Part shown: piece after piece, positions 23,657 to 30,801 of the stretch | Layout: each line of letters opens with the position of its first letter | How positions within the stretch are numbered: the stretch's first letter is position 1 | Source: a virus | Length of the DNA: 37,354 nt | Strand: one strand, 5' to 3' | Virus record (IMG/VR): IMGVR_UViG_3300048839_001685 | Span: 1-37,354 of that record | Notes under the pieces: generated by a model | Seen by the model: the letters and a program-made list of their open reading frames with translations, nothing else | Databases searched by the model: none | What the model was told of the DNA's origin: nothing | Translations under genes and position numbers: made by a program

Positions 23657-24388
23657 TTGACCGAGATCGTCAGGAACGCAGCGCAGTACCCCACCGCGTA
23701 CCGCCGGGACGAGGCGGGAAGGGAGTGGGACCGGCGCGTCTTCCGCGTCCGGGCCGCGACCGGCGCGGAGGCGGTGGCCGACGCCGAGATCCCCCCGCGC
23801 GGCGAGGCCTGGCCGGGCAACCCCGCCCTCCGCGTCGTCAGCGAGGAGGCCGAGCCCGACGGGGGGGACTGGTGGGCGGTGACCGTCCACTACGCGACCG
23901 AGGCCGCGGGCGCCGGGGGGGGCGAGCCCGCCCCGCTCGCGGGCACGCTCTACAGCGTCTTCGGCTACGACTCCGGGCAGATCATCGCCGAGTTCGACCT
24001 GGACGGCCAGCCGCTGCGGGACGGGGGGGTCGCCGTCGACATCCGGCTCCCGCGCGTGACCGTGGTGCACCACCGCCCGACGCCGCTCGACCCGGCGATC
24101 GTGCTCGGCCTGATCGGCGAGCCGGGCGAGGCGATCAAGAGCCCGGTCAACCACGCGCCGCTGGCCGTGCCCCCGTTCCAGTGGGAGAACCCCTCGGCGC
24201 CCGGGACGACCTTCAACGCGGGCGAGCTGCGGTACCTCGGCTCGGTCCAGCAGTTCGCGCGCAACGGGCTCTGGATCGTGCGGCACGAGTTCAGCGCGGC
24301 GCCCGACCACCTGGCGCACTGGTGGGAGGACGGCGTGCGGAGGAGCGCGACGGTCTATCCCGAGGCGGACCTCTCGGTGCTGTGGTGA
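23657..24388 (+). CDS. Hypothetical tail protein
   Basis: A 243-residue protein with a TTG start at 23657 behind AGAAAGAAGTAAG. It is beta-rich with many Trp and Pro residues (EWDRRVFRVRAATGAEAVADAEIPPRGEAWPGNP; FQWENPSAPGTTFNAGELRYLGSVQQF; HWWEDGVRRSATVY). It lies in the distal tail block after the tape measure, so a baseplate or tail-tip part is the likeliest role; no family is recognised. The ending (VLW and the sequence CTGTGGTGAAAA) resembles a family A right arm, so the repeat may supply its stop. Confidence 0.6.
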   Translation: MTEIVRNAAQYPTAYRRDEAGREWDRRVFRVRAATGAEAVADAEIPPRGEAWPGNPALRVVSEEAEPDGGDWWAVTVHYATEAAGAGGGEPAPLAGTLYSVFGYDSGQIIAEFDLDGQPLRDGGVAVDIRLPRVTVVHHRPTPLDPAIVLGLIGEPGEAIKSPVNHAPLAVPPFQWENPSAPGTTFNAGELRYLGSVQQFARNGLWIVRHEFSAAPDHLAHWWEDGVRRSATVYPEADLSVLW

Positions 24389-24409
24389 AAAACGACTGAT
24401 CGGCCCGCG

Positions 24410-24907
24410 ATGACCATCCCTCCGCTCCACTTCATGCAGGGCTCGGGCCCGATGCCCGAGGCGTGGAATAAGAACCTGGCGGCGCTGCGCGACGCCGGGC
24501 GGATCACCGTCTCGGCCCCGCTGCAGGCGCGGCGGACGGCGACGGGGACGCACCTGAGCCTGGCGAGGATCGCCGGCCAGCCGCTGGCAATCGGGCGGGT
24601 GCGCGTGGTGGATTCCTCGGCCTCCGAGCCGACGCCGCGGTGGACCGAGCTGGTCTACGCGGTCGAGCTCGAGGACGAAGGGATCGGCCTGCCCGCGCTC
24701 GGGACCGACCCCGAAAGCGAGAGCTATCGGATCCTGCCCAACCTCGCGCGGGACGGGGACGAGCTCCGGGTCCGGCCGGCGCGGCCGGGCAGCGTGGGCG
24801 TGGCGTACAGCTTCTGGTTCGAGGCGGAGGCCGACGGGGTACCGGTGACGGTGACGCGGCGGCTGGTCTGGCTGTTCGATGAGGTGGTGGCGTTCGGGGA
24901 GTGTTGA
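24410..24907 (+). CDS. Hypothetical tail protein
   Basis: A 165-residue protein starting 21 bases after the previous stop. It begins with a Pro/Phe-rich leader (MTIPPLHFMQGSGPMPEAWNKNLAALRDAG), then a small beta barrel-like part (THLSLARIAGQPLAIGRVRVVD) and a second beta half ending VTRRLVWLFDEVVAFGEC. The opening, with a short helix then THLS, resembles small phage structural proteins that sit beside tail fibre genes, but I can give no name. Confidence 0.58.
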   Translation: MTIPPLHFMQGSGPMPEAWNKNLAALRDAGRITVSAPLQARRTATGTHLSLARIAGQPLAIGRVRVVDSSASEPTPRWTELVYAVELEDEGIGLPALGTDPESESYRILPNLARDGDELRVRPARPGSVGVAYSFWFEAEADGVPVTVTRRLVWLFDEVVAFGEC

Positions 24908-24998
24908 GGGATGGGAGACACGGCTCGGCGAGCCGGGCCACCAAAGAGCCGGGCCACCGGAGAAGACACACGGCTCGGCGAGCCGTGCCACCAAGAAC
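24908..24998. repeat. Family B units before the Cys-rich gene
   Basis: Two B units (about 24916-24942 and 24966-24992) with a partial unit between. The first is mutated in its final part (GAGCCGGGCCACC). Confidence 0.85.
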
Positions 24999-26636
24999 AT
25001 GAAGATCCTGGCGGCGGATGGCGTGGTGTTCCTGCGGGGCGGGGCCCTGGTCGACGCGGCGGACCCGTGCGGGTGCTGCGGCGGGGTGATCGCCTACCGG
25101 TGCGACGGGGCCTGGCCGCCCAGGCGGCTCGACGGCCCGGCGCTCGGGGCCGTGCTCCTCGACGCGGACGGGCACTGCTACCGCGTCAGCGCGGACACCG
25201 ACGCCTTCGGCCTGCTCGAGCCCGCCGAGCCCCTCGGTTGGTACGACCCGTGCTGGGACTGCCTCGGGTGCGCGCCGCCCGGGCCCTGCGTGCCGTGGAC
25301 TCTCTGGGGCCGGTTCACCGCGGCGCTCGCGCCGGACGGGCTGGAGACCGCGCCCGCCGGGGACTGCCTCCGGCACGAGAGCGGGCGGCCCTGCGCCGAG
25401 ACCTGGATCCGCGTCGGGCGGTTCACCCGACGCGCGGTCGGGGACTGCCTGTGCGGGTGGACGATAAACGCCGCGGAGATCACGCGCGTCGTGAACGGGA
25501 ACGGAACGACGCGGATCCGCGCGGCGTGGCGCGGGTCCGGCGGGGACGGGTGCGATGCGCTCGACGAGGAGATCGACCGGACCGTGGCGGCCGCGGCGAC
25601 CGCCGCGCCGACGCTGGCGCTGGTGGTCGGCGAATCCCAGTCGGTGATCGAGCCGCGCTGGGCGGACGGGTGGACCGGATCCGGATTCATCGGCTGCCGC
25701 GTGAGCACTTTTTCCGCCTCGATCAACCGATCGATCGACGGTGGCGCCGGATGCGAGGTCGTCGAGAGCGGCGCCTACACCGAGGTCCACATCACCGACA
25801 GCGGATGCGACGGGCTCGAGACCGACCCCGCCGCGCCCAACCTGCTCGCCGTCGGGTGCGGGCACCCGGGCTCAACGGCCTACGAGGCCGCCTCGCTCTT
25901 CGACCCGCAGCGGGTCGAGGACCTGTTCGACGGGCTGATCTACACCGGGGCCGCGGACGGCCTGCCCTACCGCCTGACCGCGCGGGCGACCGAGGAGCCG
26001 GTGACCCAGGCGCTCGAACGCACCGGGCCGGTCTGCGCCGCGCCCTCGGTGACGCTGACGCGGTGCGGGGAGACGGGACCCGCGTTCGCGACAGTGGCCC
26101 GCTGGGACGAGGGCGTGCAGATCGGGGACTGGGCCCGGCTCTCGATCGACGGGCTCGATCTCTGCTACCGCGTGGTCGCGCTCCCCGACAGCCCGGACAT
26201 CACGCCCGACCCGTACGCGGTGCTCGAGTGGGGCGTGGGCGGGTGCGGCGGGTGCACGGGCGGGACCGGGCCCTACGTGCTGCTCCGGTGGTGCGGGTAC
26301 GACCGGTGGTCGCTCGTCGACCAGGGCGCGTACGACGCCGCGGCGGGGGCGGGGCTGCTCGGCCCGATCACGCCGACCAGCGCGGTGGCGCTGGCGCTGG
26401 GGCGGTGTATCCGGATTGACGGGGCCCGGGATGTGACCGGCTTCCCCGCCGAGCTGCTGCTGCCGGTCTCGCTGGATCTGATCATCCTTCGGGCGGCGGA
26501 CCCGGCGAACCGGCTGCCCTCGTGCGCGCAGTGCTGGCCGTCGACCGACCCGGGCGGGCCGGTCGAACCGCCGGGGGACCCGCGGATCGTGGTGATGGAC
26601 CCGCTGGCCGAACTGCTGGGGATGAGCCGTGTGTGA
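24999..26636 (+). CDS. Cysteine-rich distal tail/surface protein, unknown
   Basis: A 545-residue protein with about 27 cysteines, many in close sets: PCGCCGG at 23-29, C85-x2-C88-x2-C91-x5-C97, GDCLCGW at 148-153, GGCGGCTGG near 425 and SCAQCW near the end. The rest is beta-rich, acidic and Trp-containing. Most likely a virion surface protein stabilised by disulfides or by metal; knot-like or zinc-bound modules are both possible. It lies in the distal tail region where receptor-binding proteins are encoded. No recognised family, signal peptide or membrane segment. The ATG at 24999 follows a B repeat and lacks a clear ribosome site; longer in-frame starts would translate the repeat. Confidence 0.7.
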   Translation: MKILAADGVVFLRGGALVDAADPCGCCGGVIAYRCDGAWPPRRLDGPALGAVLLDADGHCYRVSADTDAFGLLEPAEPLGWYDPCWDCLGCAPPGPCVPWTLWGRFTAALAPDGLETAPAGDCLRHESGRPCAETWIRVGRFTRRAVGDCLCGWTINAAEITRVVNGNGTTRIRAAWRGSGGDGCDALDEEIDRTVAAAATAAPTLALVVGESQSVIEPRWADGWTGSGFIGCRVSTFSASINRSIDGGAGCEVVESGAYTEVHITDSGCDGLETDPAAPNLLAVGCGHPGSTAYEAASLFDPQRVEDLFDGLIYTGAADGLPYRLTARATEEPVTQALERTGPVCAAPSVTLTRCGETGPAFATVARWDEGVQIGDWARLSIDGLDLCYRVVALPDSPDITPDPYAVLEWGVGGCGGCTGGTGPYVLLRWCGYDRWSLVDQGAYDAAAGAGLLGPITPTSAVALALGRCIRIDGARDVTGFPAELLLPVSLDLIILRAADPANRLPSCAQCWPSTDPGGPVEPPGDPRIVVMDPLAELLGMSRV

Positions 26637-27003
26637 GTGCGGGGACCGGCGACAAGCAGGGCATACCGCGGAGGCGCAGACCGGAGACACGGCTCGGCGA
26701 GCCGTGCCACCAAGAGCCGTGCCACCGGGGAACCTGCTGGTGTGCGTGGGGTGCTCGGCGAGCGATCGGAGCGGGCGGTGCGGGATCGGGGGCTCGGCGC
26801 TGGCCTGCCCGCGTCGCAAGTTCGACGGGACCGGCGTGGTCTACTGGCCGACCTTCGGCGGGCGGGCGCGCGGCGCGGCCTGGTACGGCGCGCCGATGCC
26901 GCTGCGGTGGTGGTTCCGGGCGAGGTTCGGCGTGTGGGCGAGGGTGGAAGGGTGCGGATGCGTGAAGATGCTGAAAGACGCGTGGCTGTGGGTGAGGCGT
27001 TGA
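26629..27003 (+). CDS. Small Cys-rich protein with repeat in its N-terminal part
   Basis: A 124-residue protein with a GTG start overlapping the previous gene by eight bases. Residues about 18-35 (TGDTARRAVPPRAVPPG) are a translated family B repeat. The conserved-looking part is LVCVGCSASDRSGRCGIGGSALACPRRKFDGTGVVYWPTF, with four Cys, then a Trp/Arg-rich end. A GTG at about 26,739 in the same frame could be the true start, which would put the repeat in the leader instead. Unknown function; it may be a minor virion protein or a zinc protein. Confidence 0.5.
   Translation: MCECGDRRQAGHTAEAQTGDTARRAVPPRAVPPGNLLVCVGCSASDRSGRCGIGGSALACPRRKFDGTGVVYWPTFGGRARGAAWYGAPMPLRWWFRARFGVWARVEGCGCVKMLKDAWLWVRR
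26690..26730. repeat. Family B unit and half-unit inside an ORF
   Basis: B unit at about 26,690-26,715, then a half-unit to 26,730, read in frame within the ORF at 26,629. A decayed A left arm (CCGCGGAGGCGCAGA) lies just before it at about 26,667. Confidence 0.8.
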
Positions 27004-27380
27004 CGATCGACTCGGCGGCGGACGGCGTGGCGCTGCTGGCGTGGGCCGTGCGCGTCGTGCAGGACGCGGGGTTCGAGATCGTGGGCATGGACCCCGCGGC
27101 GGTGAGCGTGCGGCGGGCGGAGATCGGGGGGGAGATGGATCGCGACAGGCGGGACGCCTGTCCCACCGAGAGAGAGAGGACACGGCTTGGCGAGCCGTGC
27201 CACCGCGAGCCGTGCCACCGCGAGCCGTGCCACCGCGAGCCGTGCGGCCGCGAGCCGTGCGGCCGGGAGCCGGAGCAATGGACGGGGGCGGTGTGCGGGG
27301 CGTGCGGGTCGACGCGGCTGGTGGCGTCGGGGTCGTGCGCGACCTGCCACGACTGCGGGGCGACGACGGGGTGTGGGTAG
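26958..27380 (+). CDS. Zinc-ribbon protein with translated repeats as linker
   Basis: A 140-residue protein. Residues 1-60 are a helical and strand domain (ALTIDSAADGVALLAWAVRVV; FEIVGMDPAAVSVRRAEIGGE). Residues about 63-107 are translated repeats (DRRDACPTERERTRLGEPC, then repeated HREPC and GREP). Residues 113-140 form a zinc ribbon: CGACGSTRLVASGSCATC, then HDCGATTGCG, resembling the Cys-rich C-terminal tail of B12-dependent ribonucleotide reductases. In those it holds redox or metal-binding cysteines; here the partner is unknown. ATG 26958 follows GGAAGG and overlaps the previous gene by 46 bases. The repeats sit between two protein-like parts, so they were probably inserted without breaking the frame. 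Confidence 0.65.
   Translation: MREDAERRVAVGEALTIDSAADGVALLAWAVRVVQDAGFEIVGMDPAAVSVRRAEIGGEMDRDRRDACPTERERTRLGEPCHREPCHREPCHREPCGREPCGREPEQWTGAVCGACGSTRLVASGSCATCHDCGATTGCG
27141..27275. repeat. C plus expanded B repeats inside a coding region
   Basis: Family C at 27141-27168, B at about 27178-27204, then four to five half-units (GCGAGCCGTGCCACC-like, the last two GCGGCC) to 27,275, all in frame with the gene at 26,958. Confidence 0.88.
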
Positions 27381-27549
<169 letters not shown>

Positions 27550-28380
27550 ATGGCGACGCGAACCAATACCGTGCTCTCGAACGACATCCTGGCGGCGCTC
27601 GGTGGGACGGTCGAGGCCTCCGACGATGTCCGCTATTCGAGGGAGGGGCCCGCGGCGTACGACACCAACCTCGACGCGCTGGCGGCGATCACGCTGGCGA
27701 GCTTCTACGCGCTGGCGCCCAACGCCAGCTCGTTCGGGGCCGAGGGGACGGCGCTGCAGGTCGACGCGGCCGATGTCCGCTTCGAGGGCGCGCACGAGTT
27801 TTTGCACCTGGCGGGCGTCGCGACCAAGACCATCACCACCCTGCTGATCGCGGGGACGGGCCGGGCCCGCAACTTTTTGAGTTCGATGACCGCGACGCGG
27901 ATGCTGCTCGGGCGCGGCACGCACCGGCTGGCCGGCAGCGCGATCGGGACCACCGCCGATGTCTACGCGGGGGCCCGCGTCGTCGCCGAGCACGGCGCGA
28001 CCGGGTTCACCACCGCGCGGGTGCACCGGGGCGGGCGGCTCGAGCTCTGGCGCGGCGCGGGCTCGCTGGTCGTGACCGGCGGGCGGGCCTCGGTCGAGCG
28101 GGCCGGGCTGACCATCACCGCCGCCGAGCTGGCCGGCGGTGGCGTGCTCGACCCGAGCCTGGGCGTGCCGACGACGCTGACCGTGCGCGACGGCGTGATC
28201 GATCAGCGCCGCATGGCCGCGCCCTGGCCCAGCGGGACGACGATCAACATCGAGGGGCCGCTGGTCGTCATCCCGAGCCCCTCGGGCTCCGTCGGCGATT
28301 GGTACGGCGCGGCGACAGTGAACAACAACGCCAAGATCCAGGTGAGCGTCGGGCCGATGCCCGCGGGGGCGGGGCTGTGA
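27550..28380 (+). CDS. Putative beta-helix tail or surface protein
   Basis: A 276-residue protein. After an N-terminal helical segment (NTVLSNDILAALGGTVEASDDVRY), residues 65-270 alternate short strands and turns rich in Gly, Thr and Val (FEGAHEFLHLAGVATKTITTLLIAG; ADVYAGARVVAEHGATGFTTARVHRGGRLEL; VVTGGRASVERAGLTITAAEL), the look of a right-handed beta-helix as in tailspikes. Its position at the end of the tail block agrees with a receptor-contact role. GGAGATTAG lies before the ATG. The stop overlaps the GTG of the next gene (GTGA). Confidence 0.62.
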   Translation: MATRTNTVLSNDILAALGGTVEASDDVRYSREGPAAYDTNLDALAAITLASFYALAPNASSFGAEGTALQVDAADVRFEGAHEFLHLAGVATKTITTLLIAGTGRARNFLSSMTATRMLLGRGTHRLAGSAIGTTADVYAGARVVAEHGATGFTTARVHRGGRLELWRGAGSLVVTGGRASVERAGLTITAAELAGGGVLDPSLGVPTTLTVRDGVIDQRRMAAPWPSGTTINIEGPLVVIPSPSGSVGDWYGAATVNNNAKIQVSVGPMPAGAGL

Positions 28381-28748
28381 TCCCGGTCTGCGGGCTGATC
28401 GAGCGGGCCCTGGCCGAGTTCGACCTGGACGCGTCGGCGCTGCTGGCGGGCGTGGTCGTCGACTGCGCGCCGCAGGGCCTAGTCCCCGAGCGGGTCAGCG
28501 TGCTGGCGATCGGGGCGCCAATCTGGGCCGAGGCGGTGATCGGCGTCGAAAACCTGAGCGGGGGGGCGGCCCGGCCGTTCGACCCCGCGATGACGCTGGC
28601 GGCGCCCGGCTCGGGGTGGGCCGAGGCGCTCTTCGGGGAGGAGGAGCGCGTGAGCCGGATCCGCGTGGGCGTGGCGACGGCGCAGAGCGGTGAGCGCGTC
28701 AGCGTGCGGGTGGTGGGGTTGTTTGCGCGCTCGGCGGGCGACCGGTAG
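28377..28748 (+). CDS. Hypothetical protein ending the tail operon
   Basis: A 123-residue protein with a GTG start overlapping the previous stop. It is beta-rich (LLAGVVVDCAPQGLVPERVSVLAIGAPIWAEAVIGV; VSRIRVGVATAQSGERVSVRVVGLF), probably another virion or assembly protein coupled to the beta-helix protein. No family is recognised. It ends in a duplicated 12-base motif (GCGACCGGTAGG at about 28737-28760) and overlaps the convergent HTH gene by 50 bases. Confidence 0.6.
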   Translation: MIPVCGLIERALAEFDLDASALLAGVVVDCAPQGLVPERVSVLAIGAPIWAEAVIGVENLSGGAARPFDPAMTLAAPGSGWAEALFGEEERVSRIRVGVATAQSGERVSVRVVGLFARSAGDR

Positions 28749-28917
28749 GGCGACCGGTAGGGCGACGCGCGAAGTCGGGGATCTGATCGGGCGACCAGAG
28801 GTGGGCGCGGCCGGCGTCGATCGCGGGGCGGATCTTCCGCGCGGCGGCGATCTGGCGTACGCGTGCTGGAGTGATCCCGAGGCGCTCGGCGAGCTGGCGG
28901 GTGGTGAGGTAATTCAA
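28699..28917 (-). CDS. Small MerR/excisionase-like HTH protein
   Basis: A 72-residue protein on the minus strand, from a TTG at 28917. Residues 3-50 (YLTTRQLAERLGITPARVRQIAAARKIRPAIDAGRAHLWSPDQI) form a winged-helix DNA-binding domain of the MerR/HTH_17 excisionase type: LTTxxLAxxLG, TxxxVRxxxxxxxI and the wing ending WxxxxI. Such proteins act as excision directionality factors or as repressors of lysogeny genes. The tail is a Pro/Arg/Thr-rich run from a small duplication (PTGRPTGRP). An ATG at 29055 would add 46 low-complexity residues. It probably shares the promoter at 29,594-29,621 with the gene upstream. Confidence 0.68.
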   Translation of the reverse strand: MNYLTTRQLAERLGITPARVRQIAAARKIRPAIDAGRAHLWSPDQIPDFARRPTGRPTGRPPSAQTTPPPAR

Positions 28918-29023
28918 ATCCCGGAGCCCGGCGGTGGCCGGGGCCCGGGGAGCCGCCCCCCGGCGGCTAGGTGTGTAATCGAGCCGGCCCGCGCGGAGCG
29001 AGCGCACCGGGGGGCGGCAAGGG

Positions 29024-29533
29024 TCATGCGGACACGCGGGCCAGGAATGCGGCACGACTCTCGTGCGGCTCGAGCTTGACCCCGTTGTGATGAATGAGCT
29101 TCGCGTACTCTTGGGCGGTGATCTCGGTGTATTTTTCCGGGACCTTATGACCAGGAGCGATCTCTCGCACCTCGGCGATCGGCTGCCAGATGGTGCGGCC
29201 GTACGCGCCGCGATCGCGGCGGAAGGCGACTGCCCAGCCGTACCGCGTCACGCTCGCGGCGGCTTTCGCCGCGGCCACCCGATCGGCGAGACGCGCCATG
29301 CTCGCGGGCGTGGCATCTTCGACCGAGAAAAAGTAGCAGCGCCCCATGCCCTTGCCGCCAGGTCGGAACCCAGCGTGGTGCCACTCGGCAGCAAGCGGCT
29401 TGAGGTCGGCGGCGGTGACCGGGTAGCCGGCCTTCCGCATGGCAGCTGCCAGTTCGCCTGCAGTCAACTTATTCTCGTTCGCCCTCGCGGCCGCGTGGCG
29501 CTCGCTCACAGCTCCAGACTCTGCCAGTGCCAT
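29024..29533 (-). CDS. Hypothetical protein in the leftward regulatory block
   Basis: A 169-residue protein on the minus strand. The ATG at 29533 is chosen because AAGGAG lies seven bases away; ATG 29539 lies one base after it. The N-terminal part (ENKLTAGELAAAMRKAGYPVTAADLKPLAAEWHHAGF) looks like a DNA-binding or helical-bundle domain, followed by a beta part (CYFFSVED), a central helix (ASMARLADRVAAAKAAAS) and WAVAFRRDRGAYGRTIWQPIAEVREI. No family is recognised. A clear sigma70-like promoter lies about 60 bases upstream, so it is expressed in the lysogenic direction and could be a regulator or an immunity gene. Confidence 0.68.
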   Translation of the reverse strand: MALAESGAVSERHAAARANENKLTAGELAAAMRKAGYPVTAADLKPLAAEWHHAGFRPGGKGMGRCYFFSVEDATPASMARLADRVAAAKAAASVTRYGWAVAFRRDRGAYGRTIWQPIAEVREIAPGHKVPEKYTEITAQEYAKLIHHNGVKLEPHESRAAFLARVSA

Positions 29534-29593
29534 TTTCATGCTCCTTGCCCTCGCGGGCTCCCCCGACCTGCTGTCCGGTCGGCCGACAGGTGA

Positions 29594-29621
29594 AGTATAT
29601 CGTACCGGCAAGACTTATCAA
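29594..29621 (-). promoter_or_regulatory. Sigma70-like promoter, leftward
   Basis: Reading the minus strand: -35 box TTGATA (29621-29616), 16-base spacer, -10 box TATACT (29599-29594). The region is notably A/T-rich for this genome. The expected start point is near 29,587, giving a leader of about 55 bases before the gene starting at 29533. Confidence 0.75.
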
Positions 29622-29684
29622 GGGGCAAGGGTAAAAAATCGGCGGATTTCTTTCCGGGGTGTTTCTGTGTGGGTGGTGGTTGGG

Positions 29685-30209
29685 TTAGAAGACCGGGTGG
29701 ATGGGGTCGAGGAAGAGGTCGCGGATGCCGCCGGCGACCAGGGCCCAGAGCACGGCGCAGACCAAGGCCAGGATCGGCAGCAGGAGGCTGAAGATCAGCA
29801 GGGTGATGAGGACGCGCCAGCCGATGGCCTCGGCCAGACGCTTGATGGTGAGGGGGTCGAGGGAGAGGCCTTCGAAGGAGACAGGCGGGACGCCTGGGCC
29901 ACCGGGAGCCGAAGAGGCAGAAGACACGGCTCGGCGAGCCGTGCCACCGGGGGCCGGGTTGCCGGGAGAGACAGGCGGGACGCCTGGGCTGCCGGGGGGA
30001 GGGGAGACAGGCGGGACGCCTGTCCCACCGGAAGCCAGCAGGGCGAAGCCCTGGGCGCGGACGGCGGCCTCGGCCTCGGCCCGCGTGCGGCCCGGGACCG
30101 CGATCTCCTGGGCCTTACCCGTGACCGGGTGCGCGACGCGGAGGCGGTGGCGGGCGGGCGGCGGATGATCCGGCTGGGTCGGATGATTCGGATCGTTCGG
30201 TTGGGTCAT
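29685..30209 (-). CDS. C-terminal membrane protein with translated-repeat linker
   Basis: A 174-residue minus-strand protein beginning MTQPNDPNHP. Residues 20-58 form a small alpha/beta domain (HRLRVAHPVTGKAQEIAVPGRTRAEAEAAVRAQGFALL), as seen at the N-terminus of some secretion ATPase or DUF-type proteins. Residues about 60-115 are translated C and B repeats (GGTGVPPVS, PGVPPVS, GGTARRAV). The C-terminal part (about 130-160, WRVLITLLIFSLLLPILALVCAVLWALVAGG) is a membrane helix or hairpin. A soluble domain, a repeat linker and a membrane anchor suggest a membrane-linked regulator or exclusion protein. It starts inside the repressor gene's 3' end (95-base overlap). The ATG at 30209 is chosen over 30242. 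Confidence 0.65.
   Translation of the reverse strand: MTQPNDPNHPTQPDHPPPARHRLRVAHPVTGKAQEIAVPGRTRAEAEAAVRAQGFALLASGGTGVPPVSPPPGSPGVPPVSPGNPAPGGTARRAVSSASSAPGGPGVPPVSFEGLSLDPLTIKRLAEAIGWRVLITLLIFSLLLPILALVCAVLWALVAGGIRDLFLDPIHPVF
29879..30032. repeat. C, B, C, C repeats inside a coding region
   Basis: C at 29879-29903, B at about 29923-29950, C at 29969-29996 and C at 30005-30032, separated by short GCCGGG- or GGGAGG-type spacers, in frame with the minus-strand gene at 29,685-30,209. All units keep the frame open. Confidence 0.88.
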
Positions 30210-30747
30210 GGGCGCCCCCCTGCGGGTGATAGATCCGCACACTGTACGCGCTCTCGTCGGTCTCGATGTCCGGGTGGCGCACGGGGAGGATCGGGCCGGC
30301 GGGGCCGGCGGGGCCGGGGCTGGCGCCGCCGGCCTGCGGGGGAGGCCGGTCCACGGCGCGCAGGACCGAGCGGATCAGGTCGCGGGCGATCTCCTCCCCG
30401 ACGATCAGCGAGAGCCGCGTCGCCAGGGCGTGGGCCGAGTCCGGCTCCGACTCGGGCAGGACCTCGCCGGGATCATCGACCAGGTCCGCGATCGACTGGG
30501 CCTCGGCGCGCGTCAGCGGGCTGACGCGGTGCAGGTACGCGAGGATCGCCCGGAGCTTCTCGGGCTGACCGTTGAATCGGGACAGGCCCTCGTAGACCAC
30601 GATCGTGGTCCGCGCGACGCCCGAGCCGCGCTGCAGGTCGACCCGGTTCAGGCCGCGGCGGACCCGGAGGGACTTGAAGATGCGGCCGAAGGTCTGCGCC
30701 ACCGTGGACTTTTCGCGGGTCAGAATGGCCACGGATGAGTTTTCCAC
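30115..30747 (-). CDS. XRE-family repressor (CI-like candidate)
   Basis: A 210-residue minus-strand protein. Residues 15-75 form an XRE/Cro-type helix-turn-helix (VAQTFGRIFKSLRVRRGLNRVDLQRGSGVARTTIVVYEGLSRFNGQPEKLRAILAYL). The remaining part has a helical segment (LATRLSLIVGEEIARDLIRSVLRAV), then a Pro/Gly-rich, disordered tail. No LexA/CI-type peptidase motifs are visible, so RecA-driven self-cleavage is not supported. It stands at the divergent switch region, where phage repressors keep lytic genes off. The GTG at 30747 falls about seven bases from a candidate -10 box, implying a leaderless message. An in-frame GTG six codons later (30732) is an alternative. Confidence 0.75.
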   Translation of the reverse strand: MENSSVAILTREKSTVAQTFGRIFKSLRVRRGLNRVDLQRGSGVARTTIVVYEGLSRFNGQPEKLRAILAYLHRVSPLTRAEAQSIADLVDDPGEVLPESEPDSAHALATRLSLIVGEEIARDLIRSVLRAVDRPPPQAGGASPGPAGPAGPILPVRHPDIETDESAYSVRIYHPQGGAHDPTERSESSDPAGSSAARPPPPPRRAPGHG

Positions 30748-30753
30748 AATTTC

Positions 30754-30781
30754 AGACTACTGCTGCACCGAGTTGACGCAA
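30754..30781 (-). promoter_or_regulatory. Leftward promoter for the repressor gene
   Basis: On the minus strand: TTGCGT (30781-30776), 16-base spacer, TAGTCT (30759-30754). The predicted transcript start falls on or within a base or two of the GTG start at 30747, so the message may lack a leader, as for lambda cI from PRM. Confidence 0.5.
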
Positions 30782-30801
30782 GAGCCGAAAGTGATTAGTG
30801 T
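30773..30801 (+). promoter_or_regulatory. Rightward early promoter
   Basis: TTGACG at 30773-30778, a 17-base spacer, and TAGTGT at 30796-30801. Its -35 box overlaps that of the opposing promoter by three bases. One operator-like repeat lies in the spacer and another just downstream. Confidence 0.6.
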
